IMG/VR virus record: IMGVR_UViG_3300025141_000335
Span: 1-36,067 of that record
Length of the DNA stretch: 36,067 bases
DNA from: a virus
Direction: 5' to 3' (one strand)
Within the stretch, counting starts at the first letter, position 1; every line of letters starts with the position of its first letter. Shown here piece by piece: positions 26,003 to 35,417 of the stretch. Under the pieces are notes generated by a model. It ran no database searches. It had not been told where the DNA came from and saw only the letters and a program-made list of their open reading frames with translations. The position numbers and the translations under genes are program-made.

Positions 26003-29000
26003 ATGGCTGAAAATCTTACAACTGAACTTGGCCACATTATTCCCGATGTGTATTTTGACAAAGTAAACCTTCACAACGAGGGTGAAAAGCTAATTGTCAA
26101 AATAAACGCACACTTAAAAGATTTTGTTGAAGACGATGTTATTTCATCTTGGTTCGCTGATGAAGATTTTGCAAAGTATTTTAAAGTGGACATGTACTAT
26201 AGTACTGATCGTGAAGTAACACAACATATTATTGAATATAGTCTCCACTCATCTCGCGCTGGTGAGATTGATATGGATTGGAAATCTTCGATAACCAAGC
26301 AAGCAAAAAAAGAAAAGACATTTACAAAGCACGGCTCAATAGATTTTGTAAAAAGTGATTATGTTTCAGTTAGTGATAGCGGGAATAAGATAATTGAAAT
26401 ACCACTTATTCCTCAAAAAATTAAACTAGATGAAGATCCCGGCCACTTAACAGTATTTTTTGGACCACGCCTTAATCTTGCTTCCCTTGCCACGAACATG
26501 GACCTCCCGGCGCCTAAATGGCCGCAGAAGTCCTTTATTTACAGCCACAAAATATTTGCGTTTACAATATTTGATAATGGACAGACTGTTTCTACTCAGA
26601 AGCAGTTTGTTACAAAAGATGATGTAGATAAGTCTGGCGACTTGGCGACCGCTTGGAGCGGGCCTGTGCATTCAATTCCGGGCTATGAAGTTGCAGATCC
26701 TGCAGGCGGCTATAAGTATGTTCCCCTCGCTTTTATGAAGGGTGCGAAACACCCCGGCTGGGATGTACCTCACGACATTTTGGAACTTATTGATGTTCCA
26801 TATAACATCGTACAGGATTTCAGAAGCGTAACTAGACTTGAACAGACACAACTAGATTTAACACAAATCGACAATCAATTGATGCCGGCTATGCAGGCTG
26901 TTGAAAAGTTTGCCAAAACTACAGAAGGCAACAAGATGGTTGGCAAAAAGCCAAGGTATTTTTCGGAATTATTTGTATCAAGAAACGATGAAAACGAGGC
27001 TAGCCTAGTGTTTATGTTTGATCAAAGGCAATTTTTAAAAAACAATTCAATATACAGAGCCCTCTTTGCACTGTCTCAGTACTCTGATGGAAAGGCAGTA
27101 GAAGACATCCTTTTAGAAAACTCGCGCATATCTTCAATACAAATTTACAGAACCAGAATAGATAAAAAGGCGCCTGATGATGATGGGCCGACATTAATTG
27201 TATCGTCCGGACAAGGGATAGGGCAAGTTGAGGTAACGCCGGCCGTTTCGGGTTTAAATAATTATTTTGGCGAGCTTACTGAAAAAATGAACTTGTCAAA
27301 AGGCCTTCGCGTTTTTCCAGTTTTTGATCGCGAAATAAAAGACATTAATGCTGGAAAGTATTCATACAGGGTTTCTCTAGAAGTTACAGACCCCACAATT
27401 CCGTATATTAAAGAACAACTAACAAAACTACACGCGGCTCAAGCTACGTTTGAAAAATATTATCAAACATCCTTGGGATATACGGGCCGCAGCGACCAGA
27501 CACCATCAAAAATAACCACAGATTCAACAACGGGCATGCCGCTTAAAACATCATTTCCGTTTTATGATTATCTTACTGAGAAGTTTAGACCAGAGTTTCA
27601 AAAGTCTGTAGCCGTTTTCGGCTGGGAATCAGCACTTTCAGATTTAAGGGAAGTTCTTTTCGCCATTTATGGTTCAAATTTTAATTTGGGTTACACCGAC
27701 ACTGTTAAAACAGACGAGTTTGCAAAAATGGTAAGTCCAGAAACAGGAAGTCCAGATGGAATCAAGGTTGTTATAGAGGTAATGGACAAATTTGTTACTG
27801 CTTTAGAAAAATTAGTCAGTGTCCACAGGGCCACCGCCGTGGATGATAAACCAGCAATAAGTAAAATAAAAGTGCCTAAAGCACTACGTGCTGAATATAC
27901 TTTTTCAGAATCGTTTGATACGAGTGAATCAACTGGCGTGGGATATCATTACATGTCGTTACCAGATTTGGATCCTTCTCGTAGGTTTGGGTTAAAGGAG
28001 TATAATCCTAGCTGGGTTGACACAAGAGTTAATTTAGAGACGGATAAATATTTTGCAGAGGGAGTGTCTGATCAGTCTGATATTAGTTGGCTTTGGGGTA
28101 TTGCGATAAACAAGAACGAATATATGAGTCTTGCCGATAATGTAACTAATCAAAAATATTCTTTTATAAGCCCTTCAAAGATCTACACTCTAACACTAGG
28201 ATCAACAGAACAACTTGAAAAGGGTGGAATTTATAATAAGAAAAAATATCAAAAACTTCTTTTAGATATTATACAATATAAGAAAACAAAAACCGGCGCC
28301 ACCTTTGATTTTAAGGCACACCCGGGCCTCCCCTCAAAAGAAAAAAACAAAGATTGGCATGCGATGCGCTCTGGTTTGATTGACATTATGTCTGAAGAAA
28401 ATTGCGTAATGATAAGTAAAGAAGGGTTTTCTGAAGGTGCCTTTAGCTTCAAGTCATTTAAATCAATTTTTGGTTCGCTCGGCCTTCCAAACTTTTTTGG
28501 AAAAAAAGATAATAAAGTACCTCCTCTTGACTCAACAAAGAAAGAAGAGAGCATACCCTATACAGTCCCATCAGATCAGGAAGATTACAATCCCAACTCT
28601 TTATTTCTTTACCTTATAATTAAAAATATTTTAGAAAAAGAAGGTATGTCAATCGGCTCAATTGAAAATTTATTATATTATGAGGGTGAAACGAATGAAG
28701 ATTTTTTTGTAAATGATTTTTATAGTTTTCTTGCAGCAGCGAAGCCGCATTTTGATGAAATACTAAAAAGCGGGAAATACGGCTCCCAAGCCGGCCCAGC
28801 AATGCAAGCTGCTAAAAGGGCAGTTCTTACGGGTTTGCCGAATCAACTCAAGGTGCTTATTTTAGAATCACAAAAAATATATTCAAAGTATGGGCTTAGT
28901 TCTAACCCGGCAGATCCAATGAAAGATCCAAAATCATTTATGGCAATATGGATGAACTTTAAAAATTTAATGAAGGTCGAATATTTTCAAGGGTTTGCAA

Positions 29001-29593
29001 CGGACAAAACCAATGAAACAAATTTCTTAGCACTTCCGGCATGGACAACGCTTCCGGCTGATTATAAAAGCTTAGGCTCAACCGATAAGCCATTTTTGCT
29101 TTGCCGTTTAAGAAGATATGTCAATCAGGTATTCGGCATTGTTGAGTCTCCTCTTTTAGATTTACCAGTGTTCGATCAATATTTTCTTATTAATGCGGCC
29201 GATACTAGCACGATCGCCGCCGGCTTATTGCCCGAAGTGGAGTTAGGGTTGGATCAAATTTCCGGCATAGGTGTGTCTGGTTTAACTACGACAGGAGCCG
29301 CTCCTGTTGCCGGCACGCCTGCAGGCAGCACAGCTACTGAGTTGGGCATCGGCGGGCCCGGAGGGGCTGCAGACATCGGCGGCTTCGCCATGAAACAGCT
29401 TGATGATCTTGCCAAAGCGGCCAACGCCGGAACAAAAACAATACAGTCGCCCAAAGCACTGCGTGTATCAAGGTCCGCACCCAAGAAGAAGCGCACCGCC
29501 CAACGCACGAAAAAGAAGAAGATCGACACGCCGGCAGTTGATATAAGCACAGATCTTGGCGACGACGGCTTCGGCGGTGGAGGCATGTATTAA
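26003..29593 (+). CDS. Large uncharacterised tail/fibre protein (1196 aa)
   Basis: No named family is recognised. It opens MAENLTTELGHIIPDVYFDK with a beta-rich first 250 residues. A long middle follows, with segments such as LPDLDPSRRFGLKEYNPSW and SDISWLWGIAINKNEYMSLA. The last 150 residues change character: an Ala/Gly/Pro/Thr-rich stretch is followed near residue 1155 by a strongly basic run (APKKKRTAQRTKKKKID), and the protein ends in GDDGFGGGGMY. This tail looks disordered and is encoded by noticeably GC-richer DNA. The protein lies between tail genes and overlaps the next gene by TAATG. A structural role is likely from context. The basic tail could contact DNA or membrane, which is speculation. 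Confidence 0.75.
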   Translation: MAENLTTELGHIIPDVYFDKVNLHNEGEKLIVKINAHLKDFVEDDVISSWFADEDFAKYFKVDMYYSTDREVTQHIIEYSLHSSRAGEIDMDWKSSITKQAKKEKTFTKHGSIDFVKSDYVSVSDSGNKIIEIPLIPQKIKLDEDPGHLTVFFGPRLNLASLATNMDLPAPKWPQKSFIYSHKIFAFTIFDNGQTVSTQKQFVTKDDVDKSGDLATAWSGPVHSIPGYEVADPAGGYKYVPLAFMKGAKHPGWDVPHDILELIDVPYNIVQDFRSVTRLEQTQLDLTQIDNQLMPAMQAVEKFAKTTEGNKMVGKKPRYFSELFVSRNDENEASLVFMFDQRQFLKNNSIYRALFALSQYSDGKAVEDILLENSRISSIQIYRTRIDKKAPDDDGPTLIVSSGQGIGQVEVTPAVSGLNNYFGELTEKMNLSKGLRVFPVFDREIKDINAGKYSYRVSLEVTDPTIPYIKEQLTKLHAAQATFEKYYQTSLGYTGRSDQTPSKITTDSTTGMPLKTSFPFYDYLTEKFRPEFQKSVAVFGWESALSDLREVLFAIYGSNFNLGYTDTVKTDEFAKMVSPETGSPDGIKVVIEVMDKFVTALEKLVSVHRATAVDDKPAISKIKVPKALRAEYTFSESFDTSESTGVGYHYMSLPDLDPSRRFGLKEYNPSWVDTRVNLETDKYFAEGVSDQSDISWLWGIAINKNEYMSLADNVTNQKYSFISPSKIYTLTLGSTEQLEKGGIYNKKKYQKLLLDIIQYKKTKTGATFDFKAHPGLPSKEKNKDWHAMRSGLIDIMSEENCVMISKEGFSEGAFSFKSFKSIFGSLGLPNFFGKKDNKVPPLDSTKKEESIPYTVPSDQEDYNPNSLFLYLIIKNILEKEGMSIGSIENLLYYEGETNEDFFVNDFYSFLAAAKPHFDEILKSGKYGSQAGPAMQAAKRAVLTGLPNQLKVLILESQKIYSKYGLSSNPADPMKDPKSFMAIWMNFKNLMKVEYFQGFATDKTNETNFLALPAWTTLPADYKSLGSTDKPFLLCRLRRYVNQVFGIVESPLLDLPVFDQYFLINAADTSTIAAGLLPEVELGLDQISGIGVSGLTTTGAAPVAGTPAGSTATELGIGGPGGAADIGGFAMKQLDDLAKAANAGTKTIQSPKALRVSRSAPKKKRTAQRTKKKKIDTPAVDISTDLGDDGFGGGGMY

Positions 29594-32151
29594 TGGGAAA
29601 AAAGAAACGGATCATGGCGGATTTAAACGATCCTCTTAGAACATTGATAGGCAATACGTGGAATAAAGATCTTACTTCTTGGGGCGCAGATCCATCGCTG
29701 GCCGGTGCAGGCACAGATGGTTATAAATATTTGTCTGATTTAAAATATAAAGGCGCGGATAGTGGTAATTATGCCAAAGGTTTTAAAGTGGATTCTAAAA
29801 GAACTTTGGGCATGAAATATATTACACTATCAGGTGACGAAGGTTCGAAAAACTTGAAAATGAAATATTTTAAGCCGGCCGCCCTAATGACGCCCGAAGA
29901 TGAAAATTGGGCTATAGAAGAGTTAACAATCAATTTTCAAAAACTTAGTGGCAAATATCAAAGTGAAATGGTGATGCGGCATATAGAGTTGCTTCTTAAA
30001 CAGGAAAGAGATTTTCTTTTTGATAACTGGAAAACTTCGTTTTTTGATTATTCATTTGTTTTGGACGTGCCAATTCAAGAAGAGATGATCAAAAAAATAA
30101 ATATGCCGCTACAACCTAAATATGCAAAAGTAACTCCGATGTACAACTTTTATCAAAAAGATTATGAAGACGTTGATTCTAGTGACCCGGATTTTTTTAA
30201 GTTTAATTCTCACCCAGAAGATTTTTTATACAATTTATATATTTTATCTTTGTTGGAAAAATTAAGCTTTCCAAATTCAGAAAAATTAAGAAAATATAGA
30301 GATGGCTTAAAAGGCGGCTTATATCAGCTTCTACATCGAGACAGCTTTAGTTTTGAATATATTAAAAAACAAGCGGGATATAAAAGCAGCGGTGGAAAGC
30401 CTACGTTTCCGTTTTGGAAAAATTATTGGGAAAAGATTAAGTCTCGCATAGACACAGCGAAACAAGGGAGATATTTATTGTTTTCTTCAACAGACACAGA
30501 CTTGCTTAAAGAGTTCGAAGATAAAAAATATCTTTTTCCCATGGGCATTGAGCTTGAGTTTTCAAGCCAAGAGGTTGAAGCGTTTACAAATACTCTTGCT
30601 AAAGCTAAAAGTATGTTTCCGATAATGTATAAAGCAGGAGCCGCCATTCAACAAAACCCTCCTCCGACCGAGCTTTATCACACAAACGCGCCACATTATG
30701 AAAGGAATAAAGATAAATATGAGCTAAAGAGCGGCGCCGCACAAGATGAATTTTTGCTTACCATACCTATAAAAGAATTTCTAGAAGATTATGCTTTAAT
30801 GGCCGCGACATCTTTGGGCACAGCCTTGAAAGAGCAGGTAACACATATAACTTCTGGAGAAGAAAAAATACCAACTGAGGGGGGGACTTCATTTATAGAA
30901 AAACTCAAGGCAAAAATTCTAGAAAATAAATTAGAACAAGTGTTAATCGACAAAGGCGCACAACCTAAGACTACTGTGGGCCAAAAATATTCGGGAACTA
31001 ATTTATCTATTCTAGATGTTTTTAATGGAGTACCTTCGTCTTACGAAGTTATGTTTTTTCAAATAGACAAGCACAAAGTTTTGAATGGTGACGAAGAGAT
31101 GGTTCCGCTACAGACCATTATGATACCAAACACTGAAGATGTGGCCACACATAAATATTTTGATAGCCAAGTGTTATATGGCACAGACTATACATATAAA
31201 ATATACGCATGGTGTTTGGTGATTGGGACAGAATATAAATATGTGGGCTTGGATGAACTAAAGATTGACTGGCAAAAGCCAGATGTAAAATATATATTTA
31301 ATGATGCCAATCTAAAAGTAAATGTCGCGTATCGACCAGCGCCGCCGCGCATGATACGCGTTCCATATTTTAAATATGGCTCTCAGAACAGCCCAATCTA
31401 TGTATTAGATAATCCGCCAACAGAACCAAACGTCAACGTTGTTCCTTATAAAAATGAAGACAGCAAAGTACTCATAACAGTTGATAGCGGGATAGGCTCT
31501 TATATAACTGAGCCAGTAGAGTTAATCAAAAATGAGTTTGAAGGGATTAAAAAATATCAAAAAACATTTTTACACGACATTTCAGACAACAAAGTCCTCT
31601 TTGAGTCTGACGATCCCGTGACTTCATTTGAAGTTTTTCGACTAACAGAAAGGCCCGCCGCGTATGAGGATTTTGCTGGCAACAGCTTGAGAACAATCAA
31701 AGCAGACGCCGGCGGCTTTGTTGACCAAATCGCCCCAAACACAAAATATTATTATACAGTTCGCTCGACTGATGTACACGGGCTTGTTTCAAATCCGTCA
31801 GCTATTTATGAAGTTGAACTAATTAATAACAGCGGCACTATTTATCCAAAGATTCGTATTGTTAACTTAGAACAATCGGAGCCACCCCAAAAGAGAGTTA
31901 AGTCGATTAAACGATTTTTAAAGATAGAGCCGACCGGCGAGCAGATTGCGGTCAATCCATTAAAAATACCAGCCAATGCCGGATCAGCAAAAGAACTAAA
32001 CAAGGGAACTTTAGCGAATCTAGTGGGGATACTGGATGAAAGCGTATTTAGTAAAGACAAAAAATTTAAAATACGAATAACTTCAAAACACACAAAGAAA
32101 AAAGTTGATGTTAATTTGAAATTTAGTCTTGCCGAAACTAATGACACTTAA
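29593..32151 (+). CDS. Tail protein with Fn3-like segments (852 aa)
   Basis: The first 400 residues are helical and charged (ENWAIEELTINFQKLSGKYQ near the start). Residues about 478-545 (PSSYEVMFFQIDKHK to YGTDYTYKIYAWCLVIG) and 670-745 (SFEVFRLTERPAAY, then NTKYYYTVRSTDVHGLVSNP) have the strand pattern of fibronectin type III-like domains, which are common on phage tails. The C-terminus FKIRITSKHTKKKVDVNLKF is basic. No catalytic residues are visible. The start overlaps the previous gene by one base (TAATG). It ends before the only spacer longer than 50 bases in the window, so it may close a transcription unit. A structural role in the tail or adsorption apparatus is likely. Confidence 0.75.
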   Translation: MGKKKRIMADLNDPLRTLIGNTWNKDLTSWGADPSLAGAGTDGYKYLSDLKYKGADSGNYAKGFKVDSKRTLGMKYITLSGDEGSKNLKMKYFKPAALMTPEDENWAIEELTINFQKLSGKYQSEMVMRHIELLLKQERDFLFDNWKTSFFDYSFVLDVPIQEEMIKKINMPLQPKYAKVTPMYNFYQKDYEDVDSSDPDFFKFNSHPEDFLYNLYILSLLEKLSFPNSEKLRKYRDGLKGGLYQLLHRDSFSFEYIKKQAGYKSSGGKPTFPFWKNYWEKIKSRIDTAKQGRYLLFSSTDTDLLKEFEDKKYLFPMGIELEFSSQEVEAFTNTLAKAKSMFPIMYKAGAAIQQNPPPTELYHTNAPHYERNKDKYELKSGAAQDEFLLTIPIKEFLEDYALMAATSLGTALKEQVTHITSGEEKIPTEGGTSFIEKLKAKILENKLEQVLIDKGAQPKTTVGQKYSGTNLSILDVFNGVPSSYEVMFFQIDKHKVLNGDEEMVPLQTIMIPNTEDVATHKYFDSQVLYGTDYTYKIYAWCLVIGTEYKYVGLDELKIDWQKPDVKYIFNDANLKVNVAYRPAPPRMIRVPYFKYGSQNSPIYVLDNPPTEPNVNVVPYKNEDSKVLITVDSGIGSYITEPVELIKNEFEGIKKYQKTFLHDISDNKVLFESDDPVTSFEVFRLTERPAAYEDFAGNSLRTIKADAGGFVDQIAPNTKYYYTVRSTDVHGLVSNPSAIYEVELINNSGTIYPKIRIVNLEQSEPPQKRVKSIKRFLKIEPTGEQIAVNPLKIPANAGSAKELNKGTLANLVGILDESVFSKDKKFKIRITSKHTKKKVDVNLKFSLAETNDT

Positions 32152-32204
32152 AATAATGTTAAACAAAAATATAAACTATTTATAATGAATGAGAGGAGAA
32201 CAAA
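32152..32204 (+). promoter_or_regulatory. Candidate promoter spacer with AT-rich palindrome
   Basis: This 53-base gap is the longest in the window. It holds a perfect inverted repeat TATAAA-CTA-TTTATA (32170-32184). It also has a strong Shine-Dalgarno (AGAGGAG, 32192-32198) before the ATG at 32205. TATAAA on the + strand partly matches the T4 late core TATAAATA, and the opposite strand reads TATAAATA in full. Whether it is a promoter, and in which direction, cannot be told from the sequence. Confidence 0.45.
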
Positions 32205-33179
32205 ATGGCGTTTTTAAATAATTCTGGAGACATCATACTCGATGCAGTCTTAACTGACACGGGCCGATATCGGATGGCCAAGGGCGACGGCAGTTTTAAA
32301 ATTGCTAAATTTGCTTTAGCTGATGATGAGATCGATTATAGTTTATATCAAAATGCCAATTGGACTGGTGTTGGCGCAGACGGCGCCCACGCAAGCGGCA
32401 GCGCATATTATGATTTAAACATTCTCAAGACTCCGATTTTAGAAGCTTTTACAAACAATACGTCTCTTATGAAACACAAGTTAATTTCAATTCCTAGGAC
32501 AAACATATTGTATTTGCCGACATTGAAACTAAACGCGCTCGCAGGGGCCCGCGGCGTTAAGGGTCAGGGCGCGCTACTACAACAAGCTAGTGGAACTTTT
32601 TATGTTGCAACTGATAGCACAACAGAAGGTACTACAAAGTTGGGTGGTACCACGGCCTTGGGCAACGCCAAGTGGATGGAAGGCTTTTCTACTCCCGGCT
32701 CTGTAATCAGAGTAGACCAAGGGTTAGACACAACTGAAATTCCGCCATCAATAAGTATACCGGGCGACTTGAAGGAAACTCAATATATTGTTGAAATGGA
32801 TAATCGGCTTGGCTTTATAAGAAAGCCGGCCGCGTCAGAAGCTGCAACACCATCGTTTATAGATGACGATAATATCGCAAGTTATTATTTTACTGCCGGC
32901 AGCGACACTGATTATATTGGTGATGTTCCATTTGCCAACAGTGATCAGGTATATGTCGCGGCCAAGGACGTGATCGCAGGCCCCCGGGGCACATCAATAA
33001 ACTTTTCATTGGGTGCCTCGATTCAATTACAAACAAGTACATTTCTTTTTACACAACTAGGCGGCACTGAGGTTATTAGCGGCGTATCATATTATGTTCT
33101 AGATACTATAGTAAGGGTTACTGCTGCCACATTGGGCCGAAGTATGACAATCCCAGTTAGATTCATTAAGGCAGTATAA
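32205..33179 (+). CDS. Tail-associated structural protein (324 aa)
   Basis: The protein starts MAFLNNSGDIILDAVLTDTG, then RYRMAKGDGSFKIAKFALAD and DEIDYSLY, an opening I associate with tail or virion proteins of T4-like phages. The same skeleton (LTxxG, then a DD/E-I-x-Y) is seen in the gene at 25041, which suggests a shared attachment module. The rest is beta-rich with Gly/Thr/Ser, closing in VRVTAATLGRSMTIPVRFIK. The start follows a strong Shine-Dalgarno and the only long spacer in the window, so it may begin a new transcript. The function is structural by context. No enzyme motif is seen. Confidence 0.75.
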   Translation: MAFLNNSGDIILDAVLTDTGRYRMAKGDGSFKIAKFALADDEIDYSLYQNANWTGVGADGAHASGSAYYDLNILKTPILEAFTNNTSLMKHKLISIPRTNILYLPTLKLNALAGARGVKGQGALLQQASGTFYVATDSTTEGTTKLGGTTALGNAKWMEGFSTPGSVIRVDQGLDTTEIPPSISIPGDLKETQYIVEMDNRLGFIRKPAASEAATPSFIDDDNIASYYFTAGSDTDYIGDVPFANSDQVYVAAKDVIAGPRGTSINFSLGASIQLQTSTFLFTQLGGTEVISGVSYYVLDTIVRVTAATLGRSMTIPVRFIKAV

Positions 33180-33190
33180 GAGGAAAAATA

Positions 33191-34300
33191 ATGGCAAGCA
33201 CATTCAAAACATTTTTAAACAACGACGTTGCTCAAACAAAGACGCTATTACACGAGGCAATTCCAATAACTGGTACGCTGGTATCTGGTACATACGCCGG
33301 GACATATGGCTCTGAAGGACATATTAAGAATTATTCACACGCAATGTTTCAGTCTGTATATGATTACCCTCATGCCAGTTCCTCGGCAAATCATATTTTT
33401 GACATTACATTCGGTTACAGTTCAGCTTCGCAATTTCAAAATGCGACAAGCAGCCAGAACACTGAAAAAATGCAGATTTATAATCAAATGGCTCAAGTGT
33501 TGATGGGGTTCAAAACAGACGGAAATTTAAGAGCTTTTGATGAAGACGGAAATCTTAGCGGCGGCAATAAAATTTACGATGCTTACTTTATTAACTTCTC
33601 TCGTTTGTTGGTTAAAGATGAGATCAAAAAAGGTTCATTCTCGATGACACTGCTTTCAGACAACGCTTATGAAGCCGCGGCTGGCGCAATTAAAATTGAG
33701 GACACAAACGCTAATAACGAATACAAAGTTAATTCCCCGGCCGGCGAGTATGGAATTTTATATGCCAATGCTTTGACAAGTGGTCGATCATTTACGACTC
33801 CAGATGGTTTAAGCAATCCGCCTATAGGCCTGATCTTCTATCAAGCCGGCGTAGTTGTGTTACCGATGGCAGACACCACCAATTATTCTATAACTCCGGA
33901 TGGACCTTCAAATCAGATATTTACATTTAATGCCGAGATGAACTCAACTCCGGGTGATGAATATAGTGAACTAATCACCGGCTCAACTATTCAGCTTATG
34001 GCCGACTCACTAAGACACAGAATCGATAATATCACATTTAATAATACAACTGAGCTAAACTCAAGTATTTATTTCTGTCGAGCCAATCATAACGATTTTA
34101 ACTATAGTTCTAATCCAACGTATTTGACAGGCAGTAAAATTATGGTTAAAGAAAAGTTAACCGATCAGCCTGTTAGCTATATCACCAGTATTGGCTTATA
34201 CTCAGCAGATAATGAACTGTTGGCCGTCGCTAAGCTTTCTGAGCCACTTAAGAAGACGCCCAGTACGGAATTAACGCTGAGAGTGAGATTAGACTATTAA
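33191..34300 (+). CDS. Tail/fibre-type structural protein, paralogue of the next gene (369 aa)
   Basis: The sequence is beta-rich and rich in Asn, Ser and Thr. In the middle it has INFSRLLVKDEIKKGSFSMT and GLIFYQAGVVVLPM. It ends with FNYSSNPTYLTGSKIM, then YITSIGLYSADNELLAVAKL and SEPLKKT. These align in order with blocks of the following gene (SSIKKGSVELEFYF, GVVLYNEGFIILTGA, LNYSNNPTHTTYG, ISKIGVYDDKKRLIGIAKM), so the two are tandem duplicates that have diverged. AGAGGA precedes the ATG by a short gap. The function is presumed structural (distal tail or fibre) from context; no enzymatic motif is seen. Confidence 0.75.
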   Translation: MASTFKTFLNNDVAQTKTLLHEAIPITGTLVSGTYAGTYGSEGHIKNYSHAMFQSVYDYPHASSSANHIFDITFGYSSASQFQNATSSQNTEKMQIYNQMAQVLMGFKTDGNLRAFDEDGNLSGGNKIYDAYFINFSRLLVKDEIKKGSFSMTLLSDNAYEAAAGAIKIEDTNANNEYKVNSPAGEYGILYANALTSGRSFTTPDGLSNPPIGLIFYQAGVVVLPMADTTNYSITPDGPSNQIFTFNAEMNSTPGDEYSELITGSTIQLMADSLRHRIDNITFNNTTELNSSIYFCRANHNDFNYSSNPTYLTGSKIMVKEKLTDQPVSYITSIGLYSADNELLAVAKLSEPLKKTPSTELTLRVRLDY

Positions 34301-34316
34301 TAGAAACGATGAATAA

Positions 34317-35417
34317 ATGTATAAGTTTTCAGAGAATGATAAGTTTTATAATGTTTTAGTAACTTATCCAAAGTATGAATTTTTACTTTATGATGAAAGC
34401 ATCTACTATCAAAATAGAAAAAACAACAACGACAATTCAAACACTCCCTCTGGTCATGTTAATCTTTATGAATTAAATGTTAACCGCCCCAGCAACTTAA
34501 TTTATCCATTTGTTAGCAAGGATGGCTCGTTGAGCGCCTTCTCTACAGTCGCCACTACCACTTTTAATGATTACCAATATGGAGATGTTATAGCTGGTAC
34601 TTATCCACTAACATCTACAATTGCTCATAACTATTATGCCCTAGGAACAGCCAGAACAACCGTTGACGCTCTAAAAAACACTATCAACTTTTATCGGCCA
34701 CTAAGTACACATTTTGAATATGGTACTAAATTTTCAAACGACGCTCTTAGTCTAATAAGCGTTCCATCTATTTTTTATGGCTCAAGCATAAAAAAAGGGA
34801 GCGTTGAACTGGAGTTTTATTTTACCGGCAGTTTAATCGGCAAGGCTGAAGATACAAAAAGAAATGGCGAGTTGGTTACAACGACAGGTTCAGCCGTGGG
34901 CGATACAGTCGGCGTGGTTCTTTATAACGAAGGTTTTATAATTCTTACCGGCGCTGTCAACATGACAAACAACGCGGAGCACACAGATCAATACGTAGGA
35001 ACAGATTCTACACGCTCTAAATGGATTTACTTTGGGAACTATGATCAAAACGCAGATAACTCAGCTTTCAAGATAAAGTATCAGGGTACTAGCAAGACGC
35101 CGACGATTACTTTGTTGGCCCACGCATCCAAGATCAGCTTAAACTACTCTAACAACCCAACGCACACAACATATGGTCAAACACAAACGCTTAGTACGGG
35201 TTCAAGAGCATATATTGAAAATCCAAAAATGACAATTAAAAATATAGTTAAAAGCCCACACAGCAACCATTCCGCCAGCTTTGAAAGGATTACATATATT
35301 TCTAAGATCGGCGTGTATGACGATAAAAAAAGATTAATAGGTATAGCTAAAATGGCCACGCCTATTAAAAAAACTCAAGAAAGGGATTATACTTTTAAAT
35401 TGAAGTTAGACGTATGA
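34317..35417 (+). CDS. Tail/fibre-type structural protein, second tandem paralogue (366 aa)
   Basis: This protein shares the fold-level blocks listed for the previous gene. It differs in its N-terminal third (FSENDKFYNVLVTYPKYEFL) and in a longer loop before the C-terminal block (TYGQTQTLSTGSRAYIENPK). The C-terminal SKIGVYDDKKRLIGIAKMAT, then PIKKTQ, is the best conserved part. It is rich in Asn, Thr, Tyr and Ser. The ATG at 34317 has no good Shine-Dalgarno. Its stop overlaps the next gene by ATGA, so a structural gene and a DNA-processing gene are translationally coupled. The function is presumed structural. Confidence 0.75.
   Translation: MYKFSENDKFYNVLVTYPKYEFLLYDESIYYQNRKNNNDNSNTPSGHVNLYELNVNRPSNLIYPFVSKDGSLSAFSTVATTTFNDYQYGDVIAGTYPLTSTIAHNYYALGTARTTVDALKNTINFYRPLSTHFEYGTKFSNDALSLISVPSIFYGSSIKKGSVELEFYFTGSLIGKAEDTKRNGELVTTTGSAVGDTVGVVLYNEGFIILTGAVNMTNNAEHTDQYVGTDSTRSKWIYFGNYDQNADNSAFKIKYQGTSKTPTITLLAHASKISLNYSNNPTHTTYGQTQTLSTGSRAYIENPKMTIKNIVKSPHSNHSASFERITYISKIGVYDDKKRLIGIAKMATPIKKTQERDYTFKLKLDV

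Noticed and set aside
29334-29714. Antisense open frame of 126 codons at the end of the 1196-aa gene
   Set aside because: It arises from the GC-rich Ala/Gly region and has Arg/Cys/Ser-rich composition without domain signals. The + strand genes there are continuous and overlap normally.
32174-32184. T4-type late promoter TATAAATA read on the minus strand
   Set aside because: The match is exact but would drive transcription leftward into genes that are all on the + strand. It is kept only as part of the palindrome and not called as a minus-strand promoter.
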